From: an uncultured Prosthecobacter sp.
Lineage (GTDB): Bacteria > Verrucomicrobiota > Verrucomicrobiia > Verrucomicrobiales > Verrucomicrobiaceae
NCBI GenBank assembly: GCA_937941745.1
Contig: CALDGV010000533.1
Coordinates: forward strand, 1 to 12,643
Length of the DNA: 12,643 bases
Direction: 5' to 3'
Positions 1 to 7,705 of this stretch are shown piece after piece (the stretch's first letter is position 1; every line of letters begins with the position of its first letter). The notes beneath the pieces were generated by a model. That model saw only the letters and a list, made by a program, of their open reading frames with translations. It was not told the origin of the DNA and searched no databases. Position numbers and translations under genes: made by a program.

Positions 1-270
1 GATTTGTGAAATTTGCCGTGCTCTTTTTCCACAAAGGCGTGCGGTCAAAACGCGCAAGGCTTGAGGTTGGCCACCAGTGACTGGCGGGATGCATTTTATT
101 TCAGTCGTTTTGTGCTCCGGACCGCAATTTTTGTCATGAAGCCCAAATTCCCTTTGGCTTGCACTTGTCCGGCGGGGATTGCACGCTAAACGGCATCAGC
201 TTCTTGAGTGCTTGGCACGACTCCTGCCGCGCAGTCCGTTTTCTCATTACCAACCCCCCGTCTATTAACC
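1..270. other. Leader region upstream of citrate synthase
   Basis: No gene is supported here. A GTG at 208 is in frame with the citrate synthase and could in principle extend it by 21 residues, but the added segment does not look like citrate synthase and the ATG at 271 matches the usual family start. Visible structure is an imperfect palindrome at 71-87 and a 9-bp direct repeat GG(C/A)TTGCAC at 156-164 and 176-184, spaced exactly 20 bp. I could not identify a convincing sigma-70 -35/-10 pair. No Shine-Dalgarno sequence precedes the ATG at 271. Confidence 0.5.
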
Positions 271-1392
271 ATGTCCGTTGTCTCCAAAGGTCTTGAAGGT
301 ATCGTTGCCGCTGAAACCCGTCTTGGTGAGGTGAAAGGAGCTGAAGGCGTCCTTTTCTACTGCGGCTATGACATCAATGAGCTCGTCAAGCTGACCTACG
401 AGGAAGTGGTGCACCTGCTTTATTACAACAAGCTGCCCACTCAGGCTGAGCTGGACAAACTGACCACCGCTCTTCGCGCCGAGCGTGAGCTGCCCCAGGG
501 CGTGATCGAGTTTCTCAAGACCGCACCGAAGACTGCCAAGCCCATCGACATCATGCGCACGGCCGTCTCCATGCTTGGCTGCTACGATCAGAAGCGCTTC
601 GACATCGATGTGAGCGAAAACCTCGCGAATGCCATTCGTCTCACTTCGCAGATCGGCGTCATTGCCGCCTACTTCCACCGTTCCCGCCAGGGCCTCGACC
701 TCCCGCCAGTACGCAAGGACCTCTCCGAAGCGGCCCATTTTCTCTACCTTATGAATGGTGAGGTGCCGTCGAAGGAAGCCGAGCGTACCCTCGACATCGC
801 CTACATCCTGCATGCCGAGCACGGCTTCAATGCCTCCACCTTCACCGCCCGCGTCGTCGCCTCGACCTTGAGCGACATGTACTCCGCCATCTCCGCCGCC
901 ATTGGCGCCCTGAAGGGCCCGCTCCACGGTGGTGCGAATGAAGGTGTGATCCACATGCTGCAGGAAATCGGCAGCCTCGACAAGGTGGACGCCTGGGTCG
1001 AGGACGCCCTCGCGCAGAAAAAGAAGATCATGGGCATCGGTCACCGCGTTTACAAGGTGCTTGACCCCCGTGCCCCGCACCTCCGCGAGATGGCCATCAA
1101 GCTCACCGAGCAGCTCGGCGAAGCCAAGTGGATCCAGATGTCCGAGCGCATCGCTACCATCATGCGAGAGCGGAAGAATCTGAATGCCAATGTCGATTTC
1201 TACTCCGCCACCGTTTACTACAGCCTCGACATCCCGACGGACCTGTTCACGCCTATTTTTGCCATTGCCCGCATGAGCGGCTGGACCGCCCATGTGCTCG
1301 AGCAGTGGAGTGAGAACCGCCTCTTCCGCCCGCTGAGCGAATACGTCGGTAAGCCGTACGGCCAGAAAGTGGTGCCTATTGATCAGAGGTAA
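271..1392 (+). CDS. gltA: Citrate synthase (type I, ~373 aa)
   Basis: Condenses acetyl-CoA and oxaloacetate to citrate, the entry step of the TCA cycle, in the cytoplasm. The product of 373 residues matches the compact type I citrate synthases in length. The catalytic triad is visible: His219 in LHGGANE, His258 in GIGHRVYK followed by DPRAPHL, and Asp309 in NANVDFYS. The C-terminal part carries the expected GWTAHVLEQW and RP...YVG segments. I chose the ATG at 271, which gives MSVVSKGLEGI; an in-frame GTG at 208 would add an unsupported 21-residue leader. There is no Shine-Dalgarno sequence close to the start. The gene stands alone on the + strand, with gaps of about 270 bp before it (to the window edge) and about 370 bp after it. 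A 2-methylcitrate synthase is a theoretical alternative, but no prp genes are nearby and the overall sequence reads as citrate synthase. Confidence 0.95.
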   Translation: MSVVSKGLEGIVAAETRLGEVKGAEGVLFYCGYDINELVKLTYEEVVHLLYYNKLPTQAELDKLTTALRAERELPQGVIEFLKTAPKTAKPIDIMRTAVSMLGCYDQKRFDIDVSENLANAIRLTSQIGVIAAYFHRSRQGLDLPPVRKDLSEAAHFLYLMNGEVPSKEAERTLDIAYILHAEHGFNASTFTARVVASTLSDMYSAISAAIGALKGPLHGGANEGVIHMLQEIGSLDKVDAWVEDALAQKKKIMGIGHRVYKVLDPRAPHLREMAIKLTEQLGEAKWIQMSERIATIMRERKNLNANVDFYSATVYYSLDIPTDLFTPIFAIARMSGWTAHVLEQWSENRLFRPLSEYVGKPYGQKVVPIDQR

Positions 1393-1766
1393 GATATTGT
1401 TCATTTGAACAAAATCACTGACGGGCTAAAGGTGCGCTATGAAGCACCCGTCGCCTCAGCCAGTTCTCCTTTCTCCCACGCTAAGCAATCTCGTTCGCAT
1501 CCACCGCGCCAATACCGCTCACAATCGCGACTTGCTTCAATCTCGAGGTGGTCAATCCGGCCAAACTGAATTGGGGCTTAAATCCGTAAGCAGTGCTCGA
1601 CGATTGTGTGGTGGAAAATTCCACGCGAGAGGTTGATGTTCAGCGAGTCAGCGCTTCAAGGGCAGGGTTTTAAAATATTCTCGTTTCAAAGTTTTAGGAT
1701 AGACAAGCGGGTGTGCCCTCGCTTCAATCTTTAGTCTTTATCCCAGCCATTACCTTTCCTGCAGCC
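1393..1766. other. Intergenic gap between citrate synthase and export cassette
   Basis: A stretch of 374 bp in which I support no gene. A 65-codon reading frame at 1439-1636 has no ribosome binding site, signal or recognisable motif and is treated as chance. Just after the citrate synthase stop there is a weak AT-rich hairpin (1397-1412, TTGTTC / GAACAA around a 4-base loop) without a clear U-tract. A short inverted repeat GTGGA/TCCAC lies at about 1611-1624. The 30 bp around 1668-1700 are markedly AT-rich compared with the flanks and include TAAAAT and TAGGAT. This is the most likely place for the promoter of the downstream cassette, but I could not pair these with a good -35 element. Confidence 0.4.
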
Positions 1767-3539
1767 ATGTTTACATTGAAGTGTCGGCGACCGAATTTCC
1801 AGTTAGCCTCCATCCTTCTGGCCGCGCTTTTTGCCCTGTCTTCTGAACTGATGGCGCAATATGGAGCATCTCCGTCTCAGACTGGGATGTTCTTTGACGA
1901 TTTCAGGTCCAGGCAGCAAAAGAGCGGTGCCTCGACCAGTGCAGGAACCCGCGATGGTGACGTCTCCTATGATTATGAAAGCGGCGTCTATCGCGATAAT
2001 CAGGAACCGGCCATGGGGCAGCGTTCTCCGGATTTTGAAACAGCTCGTGAGATCAGCAGGCCTTCCGTGCGCAGTGGCAGCAATGCATTCGCAGCTCGCA
2101 GCGTGGGCGATTACACCAATTATTCGGGGCAATACACCAGTCCCACGGGTTTCTTTGCGCCAACCTACACGTCTGATCCTTTTTTGAATGGACGTCGAAA
2201 TCTGAAGCTCGGACCGGTCAATGTTGGCTTTGGATTCTTCCAGGGCTTTGAATACAACGACAACATCAACAGGTCCAGCACGGATCCAATGAGCGATGTG
2301 ATCAGCACCTCGATGTTGAGCATTGATGCCAACTATCAGATCACGCAAAACAACCGCCTGTCTTTGAGCACTGCCATTGGGTTTGACCGCTATCTCGACA
2401 ACAGCGAACTCGCACCTTATGGCAGCAGTGGGTTTGTCCTCAACGTTCTTCCAGGAAGCACAATCGCATTCGATATCAAGGCAGGCCCTGTTTATCTGAC
2501 GATCTACAACCGCTTCTCTGTCCGGCCGGCCACGCGCAACGACTTTGCCCTCTCGCAGAATCAGTTGTTCGGAGTTTTCCAAAATGATTCAGGCCTTGCT
2601 GCCAACTGGCGCATCAATTCCGACTGGACGCTGGCCATGAATTACATGCACTCGTTCACAGAAGCTTTGTCAGAAAGCCGTGCAGGTAGTGGCTCTCGCG
2701 GCACTTTCGATGAGTTCAACCGCATCACCGACTCCATTCACGGAACTCTGACCTACAGCCCGAATGGTACCTGGACTGCAGGGATTGAGGGGGGGACGAC
2801 CTTTGTTGACTATGAGAGCGAGTTCAACTCGGATGGTGTTCTGAACAATGTTGGCGCCTTCGTGGTGCTGCCCATTGGCAAAACCACCTATCTGAGAGCT
2901 GCTGCTGGCGTGCAGGTCTTTGAATTCGATGAGCAGGATCCTCCTGGCATCCTTGTCCCGCTTGGAGGTGGTGCCCCTACGGCCAACGAAATTCGTACCA
3001 ACACGGGTGACAACAGTGACCTCAACGACTTCTACTACTCACTCACTCTCAGCAACCGGCTCAATGCCCGAATTTCTCACGCCCTTTCTCTTGGTCATGA
3101 GTCTTCCTTGAACCTCACCTCCAACTACATCACGGCTGATTATGCCAACTATGGTGTTGCCATCGTTGCCTGGAGGGGAAGCCGGATCAGCATCAGTGGC
3201 TACGTTGAAGACGCTCAGGCTTCGGGAGGGGATTTTGCCCAGGACTTCTTCCAATATGGCGGTGACATCTATATCTCACATCGCCTGACCTCGAGAGTGC
3301 AGGTGGGGGCAGGATACCACTATGGTTACACCGAATCAGACCCTCAGGGTGCGGCTGCATCTGCTGCATTCCAGAGTGAGTTCAATCAGCATGCCATCAA
3401 TCTGGACCTGAGCTATGCGCTTTCTCCCAAGGCGACCCTGACTCTTGGCTATCGTTATTACACGACCGACGTTCGCAATGGCGGTGAGTTCGACTTTAAT
3501 CAAAACCGGGTTGTCTTCGGCTTTAATTACAATTTCTGA
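1767..3539 (+). CDS. Outer-membrane beta-barrel protein of a polysaccharide export cassette
   Basis: Predicted outer-membrane protein of 590 residues. An N-terminal signal peptide is clear: basic residues (KCRR) near position 5, a hydrophobic core (ASILLAALFALSS), and a signal-peptidase I site after LMA, leaving a mature N-terminus beginning Gln-Tyr. After a polar, Ser/Gly/Asp-rich segment of about 130 residues, the rest is a long run of alternating polar/hydrophobic strands with many Tyr, Asn and Gly. The chain ends in FGFNYNF with a terminal Phe, as expected for a barrel recognised by the Bam machinery. It most resembles the beta-barrel porins (BBP2-like) found in exopolysaccharide loci, and the next two genes are export components. 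A GTG at 1713 would add 18 residues in front of the signal peptide; I prefer the ATG at 1767. The role as secretion pore or adaptor is inferred from context. Confidence 0.75.
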   Translation: MFTLKCRRPNFQLASILLAALFALSSELMAQYGASPSQTGMFFDDFRSRQQKSGASTSAGTRDGDVSYDYESGVYRDNQEPAMGQRSPDFETAREISRPSVRSGSNAFAARSVGDYTNYSGQYTSPTGFFAPTYTSDPFLNGRRNLKLGPVNVGFGFFQGFEYNDNINRSSTDPMSDVISTSMLSIDANYQITQNNRLSLSTAIGFDRYLDNSELAPYGSSGFVLNVLPGSTIAFDIKAGPVYLTIYNRFSVRPATRNDFALSQNQLFGVFQNDSGLAANWRINSDWTLAMNYMHSFTEALSESRAGSGSRGTFDEFNRITDSIHGTLTYSPNGTWTAGIEGGTTFVDYESEFNSDGVLNNVGAFVVLPIGKTTYLRAAAGVQVFEFDEQDPPGILVPLGGGAPTANEIRTNTGDNSDLNDFYYSLTLSNRLNARISHALSLGHESSLNLTSNYITADYANYGVAIVAWRGSRISISGYVEDAQASGGDFAQDFFQYGGDIYISHRLTSRVQVGAGYHYGYTESDPQGAAASAAFQSEFNQHAINLDLSYALSPKATLTLGYRYYTTDVRNGGEFDFNQNRVVFGFNYNF

Positions 3540-3619
3540 ACCCTTCGATCAGACGCGTTTTGTCTAGATTGCCCGTTTGTGGCGGGAGCGAACAGAGGTC
3601 TGAAACCTGCCATCTTCTC

Positions 3620-4351
3620 ATGAACAAAACTCGATTTGCCCTGTTTTTCACGTTTGCCCTCTGCGCTAGTTCGGTCCGGGCTCAAGATCCAGGTGTTCGT
3701 GAATATGAAGAGCGGAGGTTTGCTCCCTCAGCGCAGGCTCCTGCCAGTGGCGGGGATGTCGTGAAATCAGCCGCAGTGCTGAATTCGATGGAGGTTCTGG
3801 ATGACAACCAGCCCATTGAGCCTGGAGATGTCATCTCGATGCGGGTGGTTGAAGATCGCCGGGAGCCGTTGCAGCTTCGAGTTGGTGCGACTGGCGAGGT
3901 CAATGCACCGCACATTGGTCTGGTGAAGGCCGCAGGGCGCACCTGCAAGCAACTGGCGTTCGAGGTGAAGAGGCGTCTGGAGTTGAATTATTACAACAGC
4001 GCCACTGTCATTGTGGCCATCGACCTTAAGCGCATCGACAACCCCAATCAGATGCGCCTGGGTTCTCAGGACGTTCATTTCTTCACGGTTTACGGGCAGG
4101 TGCTGAGGCAGGGGAAGTATGAGCTGCCAACTGATGAGGACATCACCATCAGCCAGGCCATCCTCAGGGCAGGGGGGCTGGCGCAGTTTGCCAACCCTCA
4201 GAAAGTGAAGCTGGTACGCAAGACTCCTCAGGGCAACAAGACCGTGCTCGTAAACCTCGATCAAATCATGAAGCTCGGAAATCTTGAGTATGACATCTTT
4301 GTCCGCGAGAACGACGTGATCATTGTGGACGAGAAAAAGGTGAATTTCTGA
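3620..4351 (+). CDS. Periplasmic polysaccharide export (OPX/SLBB) protein, short form
   Basis: A 243-residue exported protein of the Wza/OPX family. The signal peptide spans residues 1-21 (MNKTR, hydrophobic core, cleavage after SVRA). There is no convincing lipobox cysteine at the cleavage site, unlike Wza, so it is probably soluble or peripheral. The polysaccharide export domain covers about residues 60-135 (IEPGDVISM, GEVNAPHIG, AAGRTCKQL). One SLBB beta-grasp domain covers about 154-236 (FTVYGQVLRQGKYEL, ISQAILRAGGL, DIFVRENDVIIVD). It ends directly after the SLBB domain. Wza itself is about 380 residues and has a C-terminal helix that crosses the outer membrane; here there is no room for one. 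I chose the ATG at 3620 because it begins the signal peptide; upstream in-frame codons from 3560 add nothing sensible. It lies 80 bp after the barrel gene. Confidence 0.88.
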   Translation: MNKTRFALFFTFALCASSVRAQDPGVREYEERRFAPSAQAPASGGDVVKSAAVLNSMEVLDDNQPIEPGDVISMRVVEDRREPLQLRVGATGEVNAPHIGLVKAAGRTCKQLAFEVKRRLELNYYNSATVIVAIDLKRIDNPNQMRLGSQDVHFFTVYGQVLRQGKYELPTDEDITISQAILRAGGLAQFANPQKVKLVRKTPQGNKTVLVNLDQIMKLGNLEYDIFVRENDVIIVDEKKVNF

Positions 4352-4395
4352 TCCTGAAAAAGCCTTTCAACCCTCAGCCTCATGAAGCTCCGGGG

Positions 4396-4418
4396 AGCCC
4401 AGGCAGCCCAGGCAGCCC
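4396..4418. repeat. Short 9-bp tandem repeat (AGCCCAGGC), about 2.6 copies
   Basis: AGCCCAGGC occurs twice back to back at 4396-4413 and is followed by a partial third copy, AGCCC. It lies in the gap between the OPX gene and the kinase gene, about 110 bp before the chosen kinase start. It may be simple slippage-prone sequence. I see no regulatory role that can be supported. Confidence 0.7.
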
Positions 4419-4529
4419 GAAATTGTCGTGCAATGTGATTCATGATGAGGCACAATGGCAGCCCTCTGCGGCATCAGAGAGTTTACAGCTGATTTGTGGC
4501 TGATTGATGAGGCCCAGATTCCCGCCACC

Positions 4530-6746
4530 ATGGAAAACACCTTACTGCTACCTCCGCCCGTCTCAAACCAGTCGGCCACTCTGAGCCGTATCCATGAGAC
4601 CTCGGCCAAGTTTCAGCGCTACAAGATCCTCCTGCGTCGTCGCTGGTGGTTCCTCCTTTTGACGGCGAGCATTGGTGTCTGCGTTCAGGCTTTGAGGATC
4701 ACCGGTCAGCCCGAAACCTACACGAGCCTGGCCAAGTTGGTCGCGGGTGGGCGTATTGTGGCCAACGACGGCGCGGTGAACTGGCAGGAACAGCTGACCG
4801 ACTTTTACGGGACCATCATAGAGACCCTGGAGAGTGCTGAAATGAAGAAGCGGGCCATGGCCCGTGTCCATGCGCTGCATCCAGACCTGAAGGACTCGAA
4901 TGTGGACATCCGCGTGGCGCAGACCAAAGGCTCGGCGATTTTCAATGTCTTTGCCATCGGTTCTGAGCCCAAGTTCACCAAGATCTTCCTGGATGCTCTG
5001 CTGGACGAATTCATCGCTTTTCGCCAGCAGATCCGTGAGCAGGGACTGGAGCGTGCCCTGAACACCTTCACTGAAACCGTGGTGAAGAAGAGCAAGGAGT
5101 TGCAGGAAAGAACCGAAAAACTGGAGGCCTTTCGCAAGGCGAACGACACGATTCAGCTTAGTGGCAATCACAACGAGGCGGCGGCGTTTTTGATCAATCT
5201 CAAGGCGAAGCGCGAGTCCCTGAGTGGCGAGCTTCGCGACCTCCAGGTCGCCCTTCAGGATGTGGATGCAGCCATGCTGGACCGTGAGCGTTCCACTGTC
5301 AGTGCTGCGGGTGCCTCTGCTGCGCCTGGGGCACCGACCGCACCTGCTGGCAGCCCTGGAGATGTGGCTGCTCTGCCGAAGGCATCGGGCACAGTGGACA
5401 GCTCAACGGCGGCAAGCCTGGGGATGACCTCCAATGAGCGTGACTACCTCGAAACCAAAAAGGAGATCATGAAATTGCAGAACGAGCGGGCCAAGATGCT
5501 CCGCAACTTCAAGCCAGGACATCCGGACATTGTGGTGCTGGATGAAAAGATCGACTCTGAGAAGCAATTGCTGACCAACTTTTCAGAAGAGATCGTCAAG
5601 GAGATGCGGAGTCGTGAGGCGACTCTCATCCGGCAGTTGAAGGTGCTGGATGAGCAGATCGCTGAAAAGCAGAAGGAGGCCCTGGAACTGGCAGCCAAGC
5701 TGGCTGAACACGAGCGCCTCGAGGAAGAGTTCAAGGCTTCCAAGCTGGCTCATGACAAGATGTTTGAAGATGTGCAGAAGCTGCAGGCAAATCAGCAGAT
5801 CCAGACGGACTTTGTTGCCATTCAAGAGCGTGCCACGAACGCCTACAAGGATGTCCAGGACTGGGTGAAGCCCATGATCCTCGGCCTGATTGGCGGCCTC
5901 ATCTTTGGTGTGTTGATCCTGGTGCTGTTCGACAGGCTCGACGACCGCATGAACTCCTTCTCGGAATTCCAGGGCCTGTTTCCTGCAGAGGCGGTGCTGG
6001 GTCAGATTCCAGAGCAGCGGCAGCGCGGCGATGTGGCGCTGCTGCGTCCCAATGACGACCGGCACCTGTATGCCGAGGCGTTCCGCAATGTCCGTTCTTC
6101 GATCCTGTTCAAAAACTGGCAGGGCAAGATGCCGAAGACCATCCTCGTCACGAGCGCCGTGCCCAACGAGGGCAAGACGACCGTCACCTCCAATCTCGCC
6201 ATCACCATGGCGCTTGCCGGCGCACGAGTGCTGCTGGCTGACTGCGACCTCCGCCGAGGCGGTGTCAGCGAGCTTTTCAAGCTGCCTGTGACTCCGGGGC
6301 TCAGCGAAGTTCTCCGCGGGCGCATGCATTGGCGCGACGCTGTGCAAGAAACCGGAGTGAAAGGCCTGGACCTGCTCGCCAGGGGTGAGGTCTTCGACCA
6401 GACCTCTGAAGTGCTTCTCTCCAAGACCGCTCAGGAGATGCTCCGCGAGATGAGCGATGAATACGATTACGTCATCTTCGACAGCGCTCCGGTGCTGGTG
6501 GCTGACGACACGGCGAGTTTTGCCCCCAAGCTGGACACGGTGCTCTTCGTCGTCCGCCTCTCCTCCACCATGGCACGGTTGAGTGGCAAGGCGCTCAACC
6601 TGCTCTATGAGCGTCAGGTGAATGTCGGCGGTGTCATCCTCAACCGCTCCACGACCAACCTCAAAGAGTACACCTACTACAACTACGCCAGCTACTACTA
6701 TGCGCCGGTGAAGAAGGGGGAACCTGGAGAGCCTGCCAAAGGCTGA
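4530..6746 (+). CDS. Polysaccharide co-polymerase fused to bacterial tyrosine kinase (Wzc/BY-kinase type)
   Basis: An inner-membrane protein of 738 residues that couples polysaccharide chain-length control and export to tyrosine phosphorylation. The first membrane segment is about residues 39-55, after the basic RRR; the second is about 447-467. Between them is a Wzz-type periplasmic domain with long coiled coils, interrupted by an Ala/Pro/Gly-rich stretch at about 259-298. The cytoplasmic kinase has Walker A PNEGKTT with Lys549, Walker A' LLADCDLRRGG with Asp571 and Asp573, and Walker B VIFDSAP with Asp651. The tail holds seven tyrosines between 714 and 724, the usual autophosphorylation cluster. 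The ATG at 4530 gives a normal Wzz N-terminus; an in-frame ATG at 4455 would add 25 residues with no family look. It follows the OPX gene by 178 bp. No separate tyrosine phosphatase is visible nearby. Confidence 0.93.
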   Translation: MENTLLLPPPVSNQSATLSRIHETSAKFQRYKILLRRRWWFLLLTASIGVCVQALRITGQPETYTSLAKLVAGGRIVANDGAVNWQEQLTDFYGTIIETLESAEMKKRAMARVHALHPDLKDSNVDIRVAQTKGSAIFNVFAIGSEPKFTKIFLDALLDEFIAFRQQIREQGLERALNTFTETVVKKSKELQERTEKLEAFRKANDTIQLSGNHNEAAAFLINLKAKRESLSGELRDLQVALQDVDAAMLDRERSTVSAAGASAAPGAPTAPAGSPGDVAALPKASGTVDSSTAASLGMTSNERDYLETKKEIMKLQNERAKMLRNFKPGHPDIVVLDEKIDSEKQLLTNFSEEIVKEMRSREATLIRQLKVLDEQIAEKQKEALELAAKLAEHERLEEEFKASKLAHDKMFEDVQKLQANQQIQTDFVAIQERATNAYKDVQDWVKPMILGLIGGLIFGVLILVLFDRLDDRMNSFSEFQGLFPAEAVLGQIPEQRQRGDVALLRPNDDRHLYAEAFRNVRSSILFKNWQGKMPKTILVTSAVPNEGKTTVTSNLAITMALAGARVLLADCDLRRGGVSELFKLPVTPGLSEVLRGRMHWRDAVQETGVKGLDLLARGEVFDQTSEVLLSKTAQEMLREMSDEYDYVIFDSAPVLVADDTASFAPKLDTVLFVVRLSSTMARLSGKALNLLYERQVNVGGVILNRSTTNLKEYTYYNYASYYYAPVKKGEPGEPAKG

Positions 6747-6778
6747 GTGTCCGGGGCATCGGTTTTCGTGTCGAAGCC

Positions 6779-6784
6779 AGGAGG
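6779..6784 (+). promoter_or_regulatory. Strong Shine-Dalgarno site of the HAD gene
   Basis: A perfect AGGAGG ends five bases before the ATG at 6790. It is the strongest ribosome binding site in the window, since most other genes here have none that is obvious, and it fixes the start of the HAD hydrolase. Confidence 0.85.
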
Positions 6785-6789
6785 ATCAC

Positions 6790-7491
6790 ATGCCAGCAGG
6801 CCTGATCTCGTTTGACGCGGCAGGAACCCTCATTTTTCCGGCGGTTCCTGTTGAAGTGACCTATTCGGCCTTCGCTGCAGCCCGTGGCCTCGATGTCGAG
6901 CCAGCGGCGCTCAAGGAATCACTTCGGAAGATCTGGCGCCAGACACCTCCGCCGTTCTTTCCCGAGGGGCAGAGGTCATCTGATGATGACAGGTCCTGGT
7001 GGCGGCAACTGGTGGCGCACGTCTTTGCAGACGCCCTGGGGAAGCCTGTGGAGCGTGAACTGCTCGATGGGCTCTTCAGCGTGCTTTATGACCACTATGC
7101 CGAGGCGGAGGCCTGGTCGGTTTTTCCCGATGTGGTACCCGCCCTCGATCTTCTGGGCGAGGATTACATTCTTTGTGTCCTCTCGAACTTCGATCGCAGG
7201 CTCTGCTCGATCCTTCGCGGGCATGATCTGCTCGGAAGGTTTCGATCGGTCGTCCTTTCCAGCGAGGTCGGTGTGGCCAAGCCGCATCGGCGCATGTTCG
7301 ATGAAGTGCAGAGCAGGTTCGCCGTGGCTCCAGAGCGCTGCCTGCATGTGGGAGATGAGCCGGTGAATGATGTTGAAGGAGCCCAAAACGCTGGCTGGGC
7401 TGCATGGCACGTCATGCGGCCTGCCGCCGACCTTCAGACCATGGCGCAAAAAGTCAGAGAAGGAGCATTTTCAGGCTTGCAGCATCGATGA
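6790..7491 (+). CDS. HAD-superfamily hydrolase (subfamily IA, HDHD3/REG-2-like)
   Basis: A cytoplasmic hydrolase of 233 residues, probably a phosphatase; the substrate cannot be read from sequence. Motif I is FDAAGTL with nucleophile Asp9. The usual second aspartate (DxD) is Ala11, as in the REG-2/HDHD3-like branch where DAxGTL is common. Motif II is LSNFD with Ser132, motif III is Lys164 in VAKPHRRMF, and motif IV is HVGDEPVND with Asp189 and Asp194. Residues of about 20-110 form the helical C1-type cap. The start is set by an AGGAGG five bases upstream. It lies 43 bp after the kinase gene on the same strand and could be co-transcribed, but nothing ties it to polysaccharide export. The tRNA pair begins 26 bp after its stop. 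Confidence 0.88.
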   Translation: MPAGLISFDAAGTLIFPAVPVEVTYSAFAAARGLDVEPAALKESLRKIWRQTPPPFFPEGQRSSDDDRSWWRQLVAHVFADALGKPVERELLDGLFSVLYDHYAEAEAWSVFPDVVPALDLLGEDYILCVLSNFDRRLCSILRGHDLLGRFRSVVLSSEVGVAKPHRRMFDEVQSRFAVAPERCLHVGDEPVNDVEGAQNAGWAAWHVMRPAADLQTMAQKVREGAFSGLQHR

Positions 7492-7517
7492 TCGTGAGTA
7501 GCTAACCACCCCCATCC

Positions 7518-7592
7518 GCGCGGGTAGCTCAGCGGTAGAGCAGTTGGCTTTTAACCAATTGGCCGAGGGTTCGATCCCCTCCCCGCGTACCA
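7518..7592 (+). tRNA. tRNA-Lys (anticodon TTT)
   Basis: Folds as a complete 75-base cloverleaf including an encoded CCA. The acceptor stem pairs 7518-7524 with 7582-7588, where the first pair is a G-U wobble. The D arm is GCTC/GAGC (7527-7541) and the anticodon stem is GTTGG/CCAAT. The loop CTTTTAA at 7548-7554 puts anticodon TTT at 7550-7552. The variable loop has five bases and the T arm is GAGGG/CCCTC with loop TTCGATC. The discriminator is A7589. It reads AAA and AAG lysine codons. Twenty bases separate it from the second lysine tRNA, so the two are probably one transcript. Confidence 0.96.
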
Positions 7593-7612
7593 CCTTGTCG
7601 GATGTGTGTCAT

Positions 7613-7687
7613 GCCCAGGTAGCTCAGTGGTAGAGCAGTTGGCTCTTAACCAATTGGTCGTGGGTTCGAATCCCTCCCTGGGCACCA
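7613..7687 (+). tRNA. tRNA-Lys (anticodon CTT)
   Basis: A second complete 75-base cloverleaf with encoded CCA. The acceptor stem GCCCAGG/CCTGGGC is fully paired. The D arm is the same as its neighbour's except for one loop base. The anticodon stem GTTGG/CCAAT is identical to the first tRNA's, and the loop CTCTTAA at 7643-7649 gives anticodon CTT at 7645-7647. The T stem GTGGG/CCCTC has one U-U mismatch (7661 with 7675). It reads AAG only and complements the TTT isoacceptor. The near-identical arms suggest the pair arose by duplication. Its CCA end is part of a strong hairpin that continues downstream. Confidence 0.95.
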
Positions 7688-7705
7688 CTCCGAAAGGAGT
7701 GGTGC
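7682..7705 (+). terminator. Strong hairpin overlapping the 3' end of tRNA-Lys(CTT)
   Basis: A perfect 10-bp stem (GCACCACTCC pairing with GGAGTGGTGC) closed by a GAAA tetraloop. The 5' arm includes the last two acceptor-stem bases, the discriminator and the CCA of the second lysine tRNA. No U-tract follows, so this is not a textbook intrinsic terminator. It may be a transcript end or a structure that guides 3' processing. Confidence 0.6.

Noticed and set aside
265..1404. Long open frame opposite the citrate synthase gene
   Set aside because: It mirrors a well-identified gene, has no recognisable domain, and such antisense frames are expected in GC-rich coding sequence.
1393..1416. Intrinsic terminator for citrate synthase
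   Set aside because: The only hairpin is a 6-bp AT-rich stem followed by A residues, not a GC-rich stem with a U-run on the + strand.
1439..1636. 65-codon frame after citrate synthase
   Set aside because: No ribosome binding site, no family resemblance, no signal or membrane segment; composition looks like intergenic DNA.
7518..7705. tRNA locus as an integration (att) site of a mobile element
   Set aside because: No integrase and no duplicated tRNA 3' fragment downstream; the repeated sequence is the second complete tRNA.
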